DNA of 64,000 nucleotides from Lucifuga dentata (GCA_014773175.1 VXCM01003096.1:96018-160017); one strand, 5' to 3'; shown: positions 27,001 through 41,830, counted from the first letter of the stretch. Translations and numbers: made by a program. Notes: generated by a model from the sequence alone, not told the origin.

Positions 27001-30000
27001 AGCAGATTCTTGTAGCTTAAAACAATGTTATTTTTGTATTATATTTCATGTAAATGTTTATCATTTATGATACAAACTCCTCAACTTTGTTAAATATTAT
27101 TTAAAATTCTTGAATCAAAGTCTGATGGTTGAGGCAGAAAACTTAAATTTGCGCTACTCCACAAACAAATGACCAATGTTCACACTAACGTAGATTTGAA
27201 AACTTCAAATTGAAGTCTTTTTATCTCCACTTTGACCTTCCATCCACCTAAATGGATCTCTCTATTCTCCATAGTTGCTAGAGTATGTGTGTGCTAGACC
27301 TGCTACTTTAAATGGTTGTAAAGCAAACAACTGAGATGTAATTACTGCAAGTGGAAGTCATGAACTTTTTCTGGACAATATTTTTTATTTTCTCATGCAG
27401 TCTCCAATGCATATAAAGCTACTGAAATTTGCATAACCTTCATGTAGTAAAAATATACTGACTCAAACCAATATCAAGCAATAGTGACGGTACTATCTGT
27501 TGTTGCCAGTAGTGAAGCAAGAACTGAACTGTGGTCCCTTTGCTAAATACAAAATGTGGCTACAACCAATTGTGAACTATTGTGGCTGTGGAGAAACTGG
27601 TTTTGCTGCCTCTTCTAGGAACCATTTCTTCTATGTGACTGCTGAATATCTGTGTAAAATGGTGATTTTAGGTAGAAATCCCTGCTTTAATTCTGATTAA
27701 CCTATTAATAAAACCTGAACTGTATGACTGATATTTTTACAGAATATCTTTTCTCCTCTATGAACAATTTTTGGTAATCTACAATTGTCACAGAAGTTAA
27801 AAAAAACAAAAAACAAAACAAGACTAAAGGAATACAGATTTGATTTTGATTTTTTTGATTTTGTCTGTGTTTTTTGTTTCAAAGTCCTCCACACACATTG
27901 AACACTCACACAAGTGTTTCCACTCATTGTGCATCATTGGGCCTCTTCTCAGAACTGTGTGGGTGTGGACAAGGTGTGTTTAACTCACATGTCCCTGACT
28001 CTTTTGATGCACCTGTTAGAGCGGGACAACTTACACCACATGGTTCCTAATCCTGGTCCTTGGGACCCACAACACCTCATATTTTCCATCTCTCTGTATA
28101 CCCACACCTGATTGACTAAATCAGGTGTTTAGCCAATCAAGATCTGGAAGGCACCTGCTCTTGATTGGCTGAACACACCTGATTTTGCTAATCAGGTGCT
28201 AATCTGGGTATAGCAGGGAGAGCTAGAAATATGCAGCGCCGGAGGACCAGGATTGGGAACCAATGACTTGCATCTTTGTTTTTTTTTTTTTGNTTTTTTT
28301 TTTTTTGTTGTTTTTTTGTTTTTTTTAATAGATGAAGTTCAGAAACTTAAGCACTCTAGTGGTATGCTCCACCCAAACCTGTGAATGGCATGCATGGTTT
28401 TTAAAATAGTTGTTTTCAGGACCCCACACCATTTCTGATTTTTGATCCTATCAGCTAGTTAACTGCATTCATCTGACATCACAGGTGTAAACCAGTTTCT
28501 GATTAGAACAAGAAGTATCCAACTACTGAGGAAGGACTGAATGTGCTGTTTCAAGCAATGCAGCTAGCATAGTCTTTCATTATGTCAAATTATGAGAAAA
28601 TAATGAATACTGTTAATTTTTTTTTTTTTTCTGCCTGTGAGGAGCTAACAATGTTGCAAAAATAATAAGTAGTCTCTTATGTCTGCTGTGTTTGCATGTG
28701 TACATTGTAAATTAGTGTAAAAGAATTTGTAAATGCATGGTTAGCAAATGCATGGACTCCAAAAACGGTTTGACTCCCACACAGCCATCTGACTAACCAG
28801 TACTATTTCCTCTCTCCACCAGAATGTATCACTGGTTTGAAAATTGGAAAAATTTCTACCCAGAGCTTAGTTTTGTGTGAGAGAACGAATAAAAAGATAA
28901 AGAGCAAAAAAGAAACAGAGTGAGACAGAATCATGTTCAGTTCAGACCAGCTGCTGTTGCATTCTTCAGAGCCAGCACTCTGTCAAGGGGGCGTGACACA
29001 CACAAGCACACGGACACACAGCCGCAAACACACACAACTCAACACACTGCTGGAGGCTGATGCTGTACTCATCAGTGTCACTGCTGCCGAGCCTCTGTCT
29101 GCGCAAATCACAGCAGGAGTNCTGATGCTGTACTCATCAGTGTCACTGCTGCCGAGCCTCTGTCTGCGCAAATCACAGCAGGAGTGTAGATGATGGAAGA
29201 AAGAGGACGCTTACATAAAGGCAAACACAGAAATAAAGGTTTATGTGATGTAAAAACACCCTGCATGAGCACATACAAAATATCAAAATTCTAAATGCCT
29301 TTTCCAAAATAATATATTTATATCAAGCTAAAAATTTCATTATGACATCATTAAAGGAAAGACCCACATTCAAATGCCAATCATTTTTATAAGTAGGTGT
29401 CGCACACCCCCCCAAAAACATGGTAATGGTGGATTCTTCACTTTGCAACGACACTAAAATTCAACAATGCACATCTAAAGTCTCAAAAACAAATAAGCAC
29501 CTTTAACATGTCTGTTTCCATTCCATGCGTGTTGTATTTCTTTATTCCTCATCTCAAGCCTACATTCAACAGAGCACTGCTGTCATGCTCTGTACAGCCG
29601 CCCACGTTCACCCTTGCAGAGCGTGAGTGTGAGAGAGAGAGAGAGGGAGAGAGAGAGAGAGACAGAGAGAGAGAGGGGGGGAGTGGGAGGGAGGTCTGAG
29701 AGAGAAAAGAGAGAGAAACCTTGCTTTCACAGTGAGAAAGCAACTATACATTATGGGAAGGCAAATCATATTGTTCCATGTGGTTTTTCTTACAAGCCAC
29801 TACACTAAACAATACAAGAATATACAAATTTGGTATACCAGACCTTGATTACTGTATAAATATAGTTGAATAAAATAAGTACATATTAAAGCTTTGTACC
29901 TACAGGTCATATTTATGATGTTTATATAACTAGAAAATGTTCAGTCTTTCTAAATTTCAACAATTTTTCATTATATTAATATATATGAGAAAGTTCTTTA

Positions 30001-32836
30001 CTTGGGAAGCCTTTTCAGAAGAAGCATTCTTTATCCCTCAGGTCAGACCACCATCTTTAATGATCATATGAGGAAAAGAACAACTGCTGCATCCCTGTTT
30101 CTTTCTTTAACACATATGAATCCTGCCTTAAAAACCACTAGCTCTTTCTATTTTCCTGTCTGGTCTGTATTCAGTTTTCAGAATACTGCAGCATAATTAT
30201 GAAAACTATGTTTCTGGAAAAGGAAATTTGCAAAGGAAAGAAGAAAACAAACTGCAGCTATGTTATGTAAGAGCAACAATTTTCCCATTCTAAAAGCTGT
30301 TTAAGGTCTTATAACGATTTGATGATGAAGATGGGGATGCAGTCCTTGCACACAGCTGTAGAGACCTCCCACAACAAAGTCTTCAACAAAATTCGGATTA
30401 TGAGTGAACTGGGACTCATCTACTGTATGTTACAATCTCAAGATCCCATATAATCGTGACCCACATTACTGCGGGGGAAGGGAATCAATCGGAGGCAGTT
30501 CATCAGTGAGGATGAGCTGGTCTCATTGGATGAGTCTTCTGGCTCATATTCAAGGCCACTTGTTTGTGAACACACACAAATACTGGCGTTTCCCCCAAAA
30601 GGCTTATTATAACTTCCTTTCCTGGTCTTGGATCCTTGTGGACCACTGAGCTGACAGGATATGAAAGATGAAAACAAAGCAGTGGACACCAGTTTATTAT
30701 AGCATGTTTGGGTAAAAGCATTTTTGAAGGAAAGGAGACTCAGAAAGAAGATTATGAGATGTTTTGGTATAAACAGTTCACTGACTGAACTAAAATTATT
30801 TCTCCATGGAGCCTGAATTCCATCTGGCTTAACCACACTGTCAGAGACAAAATGTTCCTCATTGTAGTTGCAATACATATAAAACATGGTAACCATGGCA
30901 AACAAGGGGATTACATCGTTCTTTATCTCTCCTCCCATCACCAATTAGCCAATCTGTATTGAATCAAATGACAAGAGGGGCAAAGCTGAGAGTATCTGAT
31001 GTACTCGCCATTATCCTGGATTATAAATAGAGTATGCCTACTCAGAAATAACAACATTACGTCAGGTACATTTCAGTCAATATAAAGTGCAGTACACAAA
31101 GTACACAATACAGACACATGAACACATGCTCAGTACATCTTTGGACCCATTATTTTAGCAGTCAGGCATTAGGTATCTACATTCTCATTATTTTGAGAAA
31201 GACATTGTTCTGCTGTTCAATGCTCTCCAGAGAGAAATGAGCTTAGAAACGCACTAGGAACTTCCACCGAGAAACTGAACTTAACTGCTTTAAAATACAT
31301 GGTAAGAGCAGAGAGTGGTGGGGGGGNGGGGGGTGTTGTTTAAAAGACCACACCAATGACTGTGCATGTTTGAGCTAAATATATACAACCCACATATATG
31401 ACACATTACTGATAACCAATTTCCAAAACATAAAACTGTATTTTAGTCTCCCTGTCATTTTTTCATATCCTCTAATCTTTCTAAATCAAATGTTCAAGTG
31501 ATACATCCACCTTAAAATTATATGTTCTGCCTGCTAACACTTACGCACAATTGTAGAGGGTACAGCCATTGTATTTTCTCAGTAAAAACCGTCTTCTCCT
31601 GGAACTATATTCTATATTCCCTGGCAGAGACATGCATTGTCATGTGCAGCCCGTGTTGTTTCAGTTAAATAAAGTTACTTCAACAAAAAAACTTAATAGT
31701 ATGTATTACCTAATAACGTATCTCAAGTGTGTTTCAAGTTGATTTTTATAGTGTACTGGAATGAAGTGAAACCAATGGTAATCTGGAAGATAGAAAAAAA
31801 CATTCTGAAATTTACTGCTTATGGAATATTTGGGGAAATGGTTGTCAGTAACTAAACGGGTATGTGGATTGTATATATTGGGCTCAAACATACACGATTG
31901 TTTGAGAGCATAGTCCTTTAAACTCTCAAACAAAGAAGCCAACATAACAGATAACAACAACAGAATACTGCACTGATTATTATAACAGTTTGATTGATAA
32001 GCGTCAAAGCTGATGCTTCTCTGTGGCCTGTTACTAAGCTTCAAACAGAGAATCTGTTCTTATGGACACATTTTGGATGTCAGATGAGCTAGATGTTGTC
32101 TTGTTGAGAGGCAGGGCAGCCTGCGTCAGCACTGCAGGCCTTTGTCCAAAACCAGAGGGCAAGGACGCAGGACAGACAAGCATGAACTGCAAAAGGGCCT
32201 TTTCCCTCCATGATTTTCAGTGCTGGCTATGCTCCGAGCCCGTGAGTCTAATTCTGCCACCAGCCAGTCACTGGCATCCTCTCCAGATGGTGGTGAACAG
32301 GGGGGTGAGCAGGGAGATTAGGAAGAGAGTAATGACTGGTTCCTGACTACACATCCGGTTGCTGAGTCCCACTCTCCTCCTCCTCCTGCCATCAGATGCC
32401 ATGCAATGCCACAGAGACCGGATGCTCCCCTGTCTTTGTGCTTTAGCAAGGTGTTAAGCTGCTTATTAGTGATCATGATATGATGCTGCAATAGTTTGTT
32501 TCTGACATAGAAACTGATACAATATATGGAATATGCCACGTTTTGCTTACAGTTATATAGCTAATGTCTTAGTCAATAGATGTGAAATATTAAGTGTAAA
32601 AATGGAAAGAAAACTTGTACAGCTGTAATTACACAGAAGATTACTGTCAGAACAGCAGATTAAATGCTCTAGTGAAGGAAAAAAATCCTTTCTTTACAAA
32701 AACAATCCCTTGTTAACAATACAACAGCGCAAAGTATATTTGGCTGAATTTAATTGAGTTTAATTGTGGATAATTATTGTAAATCAGAAATTAAATAATT
32801 TATGTCCCGAGTGTGAATCTATGTGGGTACATAAGT

Positions 32837-32896
<60 letters not shown>

Positions 32897-33451
32897 GATT
32901 TAGAAATGTGTGGCAGAGACATTAAAACGAGAAAATCGAGAAAGCGTGTCACAGCACATTTCACACTAAGACTGGCAAAGCAAATCATCTGGCCCAAAAT
33001 GCAAAATTCACTAACGTGGAAAGAGTTGTGTCAGCTCCTGTTTTCTCAGAGTTTTGGAGGACTTTCAAGAGATGCTCTCGCCAAAATGCTGCTATGTGAT
33101 GCCGAAAGAATGCTCAAAAACGCTCGGAAACAAAGAAATGGAGACTTCCCCTTTTTTCGGAAAAGTAGATGAAACCACAGAAAGTCTTGCAAAAATGATG
33201 GCTACAAATTGTGGACTTCAAGCATTTTACAGGCAAAAAATATTTAAAGAATAAGTCAAGAATTTTTTTTTTTTTTTTTTTTTTTGGCTCCCCAAGTCAA
33301 ACAAATAGCATTATCCATATGCACACTTCACCTACTCTGACAGTGCTAGAGACAGAGCCTCCTTATCATTTCATATCCTGTGGTCTTCTCTATGCAATAT
33401 AAAATGCTAGCTTTGCCTCATAGTCATTTCCATCTCCTCCACAGCAGAAAG

Positions 33452-33506
<55 letters not shown>

Positions 33507-36500
33507 GCAGAACAAAGACCAAGAAAGCAAGGAAGAAGAAATGAGGAACACTTGAACAACTCAAGTAAAAGTTGCTGTGTTGTTGTGACTGTGCAGGTTG
33601 ATTTATGACTCTCCTGTTTAAATATGAGGCTGCAAACCTTATGTAACTCCATTCAACTGGAGCAGCCATGAGCCACTCCGCAGGGTGGCAATGAATGATT
33701 TCTGTGCTGCCTCTGTCCATTCTCTTTTGTCATGCCCCTTAATGTTACCATCATTACAGAGACAGAGCTGGAAAAGCAAAGAATGAAGCTGTCCAGATGA
33801 CAAAAGCCTCCCATCATCAGCTACCTTTATCAAGTCTAAAATCGTCAGGCCAATTACATTAGATCTGACATTACAAAAGGAATCCAAAAATCACCTAAAA
33901 GCATATAGTCATTTACTTCTTTGATGTGACACAAGATATTAGGAATGGATCTAAGTGAATGAAACAATTTTCATAAAATATTACTTGAAGAGCAAAACCA
34001 GAACTTAGATATGGTGTATGGCGATTAGGAATTAGCATGTTATGGTCATATTACCGGTTAATATGCATTAGGGCCGACAATAGACATAGTAGCATATATT
34101 GGCATGGGTTATTACATTTAGCCAGTTTTAAATTTTAAGAGTGGCCAGAGCAGCAGCAGACTTATTTTGATGTCCATTAGATATTATTCAATTATTCAGT
34201 CTTAATCTCGCAAATTACTGTACATGAATAATGTGCAATAGGTGAAGCAAAGAAAAAGAAAAATCACTCAGTGTTTTCAACACCATGTTCATAATGGCTA
34301 CCCATACTGCCATCACACTATTTCCAAATCCTCCACACAGACTAAGATGGTGCTGTTGAGAGTGAAGGGAGGGACTTGCAATGCATTCATTAGTGCTGTA
34401 TTTTTCTGCTGGTGTTTCAAGAATGTTGGGGCTACATGATGCTAAAAGCGAACAGTGCTAACACAAAATCTCAGATTGTTTTCCCCCTCAAAAAGCTTTT
34501 GGATTATTATTTTATGTATGTACCAGAAGTGTGTATGTTTACATTGTAAGCCAACAACATTTGTTTCTTGTGCTTGGCATCTCAGATTGCTTTGAGACCA
34601 AAGACAACAGAAGATAGTGGAACATAAGATACAGCAAGTATGGCACTGAGCTGTTGTTAAGCTATTGGGGGAATAGGACCAATTTATAATTTTGAAAATA
34701 AGAAGAAAACTATCTTGCACTGCTGTATGTGTGCACTTCCCAATCAATCATACTGTAGGTCATGACTGATCCAAGCTGTTCAATTTTCCTGATTTCTATT
34801 AACTAAAGATAGTTTGAAGCTGTTATAACAGCTTCAAACATGGACTCTGGTTCCAAGCTGCACTGTGAACTTGAGAGGCCAGACATCGGCACAATCAAGA
34901 CTCCAAGCTGAAAAATCAGGAATATGGCTTTTTCCACATAAAGGTCACTGCAAATCATGAATGCTGAACAGCAGAGTGATGTAAAATAAGCATTTTCATA
35001 AATTTTTTGTTTGATTAAATTTTACCTGTTTTTATGGTTTTTCTGCTTTTATCAAGATGTATGTATATATGTTTTTAATTAGATATACTGTATATTTTTT
35101 TTTGAAAATATGGAAAGTTAAAGAGCAGATTTCTCAAATTTGCTATATTTCAACTGTATTTTCATAATTTTATTTATTGAATTCACCCACCTCGTTATGT
35201 AGAAAACTATTAAAGTGGCTGTATAACAAGCCTCTATTTACTGACTTAGTTTTAGTTTTACTCTACTAATAAAGATGTAGAGTAAAACTAAAAATAAGTC
35301 AGTGCTCATTGTCACATTGTCTTTGAATTCTTGCTTGAGCACTTGACTATTTTGAAAACAAGACTCCACTATTAAATCACAGGTTGTTACTGTTATTTCT
35401 ACCATCTATGAATGGACAATATCTATCACCCATATCAGTAGAGTTTACAGTTAGGTCTAACTGATGACTAAATCAACAGGTTAGGTCATATTAAGACCTT
35501 GTAGTTAGATCCTGATACACACCAGGCTTTCTTTTTAAGTGTGAAGTGTTACTGCTGGCTAAGAAGAGTGTTTTCCATGCCAGTGCAACAAGGCCAAAAC
35601 ATACACGGTAATTACATGCCTGGCTTAGCAAGAGAAGCAGTACAGGCGGATTGCACAAATTGCTATGTGCTGTGAGTGGCAGAGAAATAGGACAGCTGAG
35701 AAGATGGCATCAACATCTGGGATCCTCTTTGGAGGTCGCTGCTGTGGGCTATTTCCGTGCCCCAGAAGAATTTGCAAGATCCAGAAACCTTTTGGTCTTT
35801 ACATGTTTTGTATGCAGTATCAGTGGTGCCCTAGATGTAACCTGCCACAGGCCATATGGTCTTTCCTTTTGACGGAGCATATGTCTGAAATAATGATCTA
35901 TAGCGTAAGGAAGCCAGCAAGTTTCCTAACTTGCACCCCTTCATAGATTTTTCCAGTTTTCACAGTTTTCATAAATTATTCGATCTTTGCAGAAACTAAA
36001 GTCTGTATATGAAACAGAAACTAAAGCCTATAAATGTTTCATATTTTCTTTTCCAACAATTATTCCACCTGTTAAAGTGTGAACTTTGAAGTTATGTGTG
36101 CTTTAAGAATTTTTTTTTTAAAGTTTGAAAAGCACATTATCTTATTTCCTGCATAAATTTAAGTCTGTGAGAAAATAAATTGGAAATCTGCAGAGGGAAC
36201 CTATGGCAGAATGAACTGCCTCGTTAGCCCACAAAAAGATGTAATAACTTAGATAAATTAGATAAATTAAATAAATTAGAAAGCCAAGTCAGCTAACAGG
36301 TTAACATACAATAAGGCTTATGGATTGGTGGACCATTTACACACTGAAAGGGTTACTGGAGTTTGTGAAAAACATTTCTGGCACTGGCACATCTTAGTCC
36401 TATTACCTCTGGTATACTTGCTGTCATACAATGTCCAGATCATGGTCAAGGGTACAAAGCACAAACTTGGTGCTGATATAGCAAAGTCTTAATTTAACAG

Positions 36501-39500
36501 CTTGGCTGTCAAAACTGCTGAGGATTAAAAGCATTAAGAAGGCAGGAAGTCCAGCCTTCGTCTGCTTGAGGATCCACAGGGCAGACATAAGCTAAGTTTA
36601 AGTTTGCAAATATATTTGGCCCACTATTGAAGTGTACATAATACCAAACTCTTTTGGTATTTACTCTACCGATAACAAAAAGTATGTGTATGCTTAGTAT
36701 TGCCTGTATTTGAAAGTCTTACCTGCAGAGTTGCATGATGTTGGGAATCCATCAAGCCAGGCCGAAGGTAGTGACAGCATGAGGGAAAGGACACAAAGAA
36801 AATCACTGAATAGTGCAATAGAGGTTAAGTTTAAAATAAATCAGTTCAGAAGTTAGCAGGTTGCTCAATATGCCACTTTGTTCTATTATGAATAAATTAT
36901 ATTTATTTGCCTGTTTACCCCTAATTCAGGAATTCACATCCCTGAGTCTAATTGCTTGCACATCCCATCCCTGAACTGTTACCACTGACACAATCATTAT
37001 GGGGAATTAACACTTGATATTTGTAAACATTCATGTATACATTATCCTAAACCAATACAAAAATTTAAGGATCTAAATTGTGTTTCACTAGTGTCTAATC
37101 ATTGTGTTAGTTATGTAATACATAACTGTGTTCATGGTATGATTGGTGGTTTACTATGTGGACATTTTAATAGTCAATGTGCCATGATTATGACATTATA
37201 TTCTGTGTAAAGCATGTTGAATGTCTTAAGATATTAAATGAATAATTCATGGAATAATCACAAAGAGAGAGCAAATTGTCAGGACATGATTTATTCACTG
37301 CAAGTCACCATATGATTGGTATTTTCAGATTTGTGTAAGATGTCAGAAACAAGTCAAAGGCATCAAAGACAGAGAGAATGCATTTGGTTACATGTGCTAT
37401 TTGTGGTAAAATGTCAAATTTGAAAAAAAAAAAAAAAATCAAACAATAATACATCTTCTTAAATTTCCCAACACACAAGGACCTTTACAGTCAAATTTAA
37501 AGTCAAAATTCAGCATGGTGATATCAGATGTGATTTCTGTTCAGTGGCATCAGAGACATCAGACGTGTCTTACTGACTTTTGGTAATCCTCTGTGCCTTT
37601 CTATCTTCAGTCCTTCAAATCTGCTGACGGCCAGATGCTTAATTGAGTTACCTGTTTCTCCATCCATTCAATCTATTCTACCCTCTCCCCTCTGCTTATT
37701 TGACCTGATAGACCCAGGTTTGACAAAAAGAAACCATGAGAATGGATCTCAGTGCTAAAGTGACTGGCCTGTATTTTGAGGGATTATATATTCATGTACA
37801 GCTACCCACATCTGAAAGATTGAATATTAAACCCAGTCCAGTGCAACTTTATCAAATCAATCATACCCAGCTTCCAGCGTAGAAAGGAACCTAACCTTGT
37901 TTTCTACATGAACTGGAAGAATGTGTTTGACACTAGGGTAAATTCTGTGAGTATTTTTAACACTGAATATTTGAAGTGACTCCACAAAGGCCTGTATAAG
38001 CAATGAGTAACTAATGTCCAACAAGAATGTTGGTTTAAGTGGGTGTACATCAAAAAGAAAAAAATATATATATCCCAAGGTTCAAGTAGGCTGAGAACAA
38101 TCAAACAAACCAAACTGTTACCATGTTGAGGGAAAGTTAACGTGTACAGTATTTTCTTAGTTTTACTGCATGTCCAGTCATCCAAAACCATTCCATGTTT
38201 GGCTTTGTAGTAGCTATCCATGTCCTTGAGTCAGTACAGGCTGAGCTGTTGCATTGCTCAGCATAAGTCACATGCAATTGAAAAGAAGTATTTTCAGTTA
38301 GTCATCAGCATGACATTTTATTCACACAGTATATCATATATAGTAAAAGTTTGCCAGGTTGTTCCTGCAGTTAAGTGGATGTATTCTGAGATACTGTGGC
38401 CAACAAACACAACCCACAAATTAAAGGGATAAGGAGTGAAATAAAAGCAAAACAATCACACATGACGTGGTAGATGGTTCTGGATTCAGGTCTGGTCTCC
38501 TGTATGGCCATAATTGATCCAAGTATCATATGGCTGGCTGCATGCCGGGCCAGCAGGCAGAGCTTGACTTTTATTTTGGTTCATTCATTACATCCTCTGT
38601 TGCTGGAGCAACACAGCTAAACTCCAAATTTCTCAAATAAACAGAGACAATTCTCCATCTTCTTTCCTACTCCAATTAGGAATGGACCATTTCCTTCTCC
38701 ATCTTCTTTGTCTTCATTTTATAGCTAAATTAAGGATAGCCACTGCCAACTCCTCTCTCTATAGATTGTAAGCCTCTTTCACCGTCATCTCTGGTAACAG
38801 GTGACCTGTGACCATTCTGCATCTCTAGCAGCATGGAGTGGCATAAAAAGAACTCCAGACCTCCATGTAGGACCTGTTCACTTATTTATTCTTTCGTTGT
38901 TTCATGTCTCATCTTTTGAAGTATATGGGGCTTCAAAGAGCACATATGTTTACAAGAACTGAATGTAGATGTAGTCCGAAAATGTGCATATCGGGCTGAT
39001 CAGGCTGGAAAATTGCCTGTATAGGAGACAATGTGAGTGAGGTGGGTCTATGTGGTCATGCTGTGATGTACTGGACACCTGCATGCTCCCCTCCACCCCC
39101 CGTGACACAAAGTAGAATCAAGCAGATACAGATATAAAATGAATGTTTTAAATTTATGAAATTGACAAGATTGTGCTAATGCAAAGTGGAAAATAAATCT
39201 GTAGATGTTTTATAGACTAAATTCTATGCATAATTATCCATCTATCCAAATATTGGACCATATTGGACAGTAACTCAGGCCTCCTATGGTCTAGCTGCCC
39301 TCAGTACCTTCAATCTGATGAGATCTGATCCTTTCTTTGTCAAAAATAATGAAGTCTACTCCCAGACCTGCTGCAAATAAAGAGGGAAAAAAGGGGAAAT
39401 TATCTGAGGCTGAAGAGATGTAGAGGATATTATGAGGATGGAGTAAAAAGGCAACTACAATCTTGTGAAATGGTAGTTTGACTCAGCAAGATAAGTATGG

Positions 39501-41726
39501 TTAAAAAATCCATCAAGACCCCAACCCCCATTCCTAGACCCTGTATCACCAGATGGCACCCTTTCACACCTTCATTGTCCTAGCCCCCAATAAACCCCAG
39601 CTCCCATTACTGTTCATCTCCTCAGGGTATTGCTTTTAACAGACACCCATCCAGGTCAGGCGTATGTGTGGGGAAAGTCACACTTCCACAGATCACCACC
39701 ACGCACACACCACAAACACACACATACTCACTGAGCAACTACAACCACCTACTTGGCTTACGTAACACATGCCACTGCCTACCCATCCACCAGCAGATCT
39801 GCACTACACTCAGCAACTGACAAAAATGCATCACATTTGTTCTTGCAATGAATTTGTAAGTTCACTTCCCCATTCGCCTGTCTGGAAGACTGAGCATATG
39901 CCAGTATGTGTGTGTGTGTATATGGATACAAATCTGTATTGAAATGGAGTCAGTCCCAGCACTAACCAGACACAGCAATATATCTGCCATCTTTTTCCTT
40001 CCTTAAGTTATTGTAGCTGGTCAAATAAAACACAATAGAGAACTGGAAAGCTGTACACTGAAACGATTCATTTTCCTCTATTTTATTTTAAACTGACAAC
40101 GAACCTGAAACAACCTTGTGCATCCACTTCCTGTGGTATCAAAATAAACACTATTAGTTGCTGCTCCTGTTTGTCAAAAGACATTTTCTAAAGGTTAAAC
40201 TTTGCCAATTACCCACACTGGGTGCATTTTTTGCCTCACAGCCAGTGATTACACATGTAGTAAAGTTTCAACTGACAATGACTGGCATTTTTCCTCTTCC
40301 TGTATCTTGTCTCTCTCTGTCCAAATGCATGGTGAGGCTTCGATCAGACATGAGCAAAGGTTATCTGACACAAAAGGGTGATGCTAAATGACCTCCGTCT
40401 GTCCTGACAGCGTAAACTGAGATTTTAGTCACGTGGCCTTTTCCCAGTGTGACATCTGACAACCCATCAGCGTGAGTGTATCTAAAGGTTTTGTTTTCTA
40501 AGTGGACTTTTAACCATCCCCACATTAAAGGTTCAGTCCTATTTGCTAAAAGCCTGATTGGCATAAAGAGACCACAGAATGATTGGTTTTATTGTGCAAA
40601 TACACAAAATGCAGCTTTGAATCAGCTTGGGCCTAGTCTTGCAGCCAAAGCCAGATTCAATGCCAGGTTCTGACAAAATAAAAGATACCTTTTATGATTA
40701 AAGGTCTCAGAAAACCAAATACATGGGAAGCCACAATTTAGTATTGTGAGTATCTTTAGAGGGTGGTCTACACAAACATTAGAAAAGTGGGTGATTTATT
40801 TCCTCAAACATAAATCTTGTGCAAGTACTTGCAAGTGGACAAATAACACACAATTCTACAGGTCAACAGCACAATGCTGCTAAGAGACCATTTTACTGGC
40901 TAAATAAATGTCTTGTAAATGTCTTGCAAAATGAATATGAATGCCTAATACAACAGCAGGGTGCATCTCCAGACACCAGTTGGTTCCATTTCACAACAGA
41001 ATGGACCCAAGAGCACAGCAGGGCTTGAGATGTAGTGTGTAGCAACACAAGCGTCATAATTCTGCCTTTTTAACTGCAAAATATTTTATCCGTGGCCAGC
41101 AGTTCGTTCCAGTATGCGAACACAAAACCGAGAAGAGCTCATCTTCTGAGAGCAGTGTCAGGCTGCTGAACGGTGCACTTTTCACGCCAGACTCCTCAAT
41201 GAGGAGAATCTCATCATCCAAACTGGTGGTGAGAAACTGCACTGACACAGCCTTGAGCAAGACTCTCAGTGGTTTATATCAAATGGGCTCTGCAGAGTGC
41301 CCCTCAGAAGACAATACAGTTAGTCAGTTGAGAGCACTGTCTCCTATCAGAAATACTGCATTTAAAAAATGTTGCACAGCAAACTCTGTAGCCTGTTGGT
41401 AGCATTTTTATCCCCAATTTCCAGAGTAACATCTCTTCTGGCAGGCTATAACTCTTATACTACAATACAGGCTATGACTCATAAATAATTTCTTGTGTTT
41501 TTATTCACATTTGCCAACTGATGTTTGGCATTTTCTTTTGTGTCTTGGCATTTTTGGCTTTTCTATAATTTTGGCTGAACCCTGTGAAAAATGTGTTGTC
41601 TTTTTGCCAGAAGCTTCACTTGTTTAACACAGGACAAATCTCTTAACTCTACTGTTTATGATGCATGTATCTGTATATAAAATACTGCAGCACTGAAGTC
41701 ATTAAGTTTTCTCTCCCTTACTTACA

Positions 41727-41763
<37 letters not shown>

Positions 41764-41793
41764 TAAACCAATGGGCCTNCTCCCTTACTTACA

Positions 41794-41830
<37 letters not shown>

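Larger units (their letters stand above)
21076..28041. other. agap3 intron 1, segment 21076-28041
   Basis: Intronic sequence with several low-complexity tracts (listed separately). No exon, RNA gene or transposon was recognised. Short ORFs in it show no family resemblance. Confidence 0.6.
28262..31459. other. agap3 intron 1, segment 28262-31459
   Basis: Intronic sequence with a T-rich run carrying one N (28279-28327, N at 28293), a duplicated segment around an N (29057-29185), a GA repeat (29629-29690) and a G run with N at 31327. A 168-codon minus-strand ORF (30438-30944) is not convincing. Confidence 0.6.
31861..34767. other. agap3 intron 1, segment 31861-34767
   Basis: Intronic sequence with two GA microsatellites and a T run (listed separately). 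Around 32060-32420 the sequence is less AT-rich and has a 94-codon plus-strand ORF without recognisable family features. I do not call it a gene. Confidence 0.6.

Noticed and set aside
29057..29185. Tandem duplication considered as real biology
   Set aside because: Exact identity, a single N between copies and two further cases of almost the same length point to assembly joins.
30438..30944. 168-codon minus-strand ORF with a fair acceptor-like TTTCATATCCTGTCAG inside it
   Set aside because: No family resemblance in any frame, no matching donor that I could link to agap3, and composition like the surrounding intron.
32062..32346. 94-codon plus-strand ORF in a less AT-rich patch
   Set aside because: No recognisable domain, no flanking splice signals that extend it, and no neighbouring exon.
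35651..35946. Two overlapping plus-strand ORFs, one Cys-rich
   Set aside because: The cysteine pattern matches no zinc-finger spacing I know, and the frames overlap without splice support.
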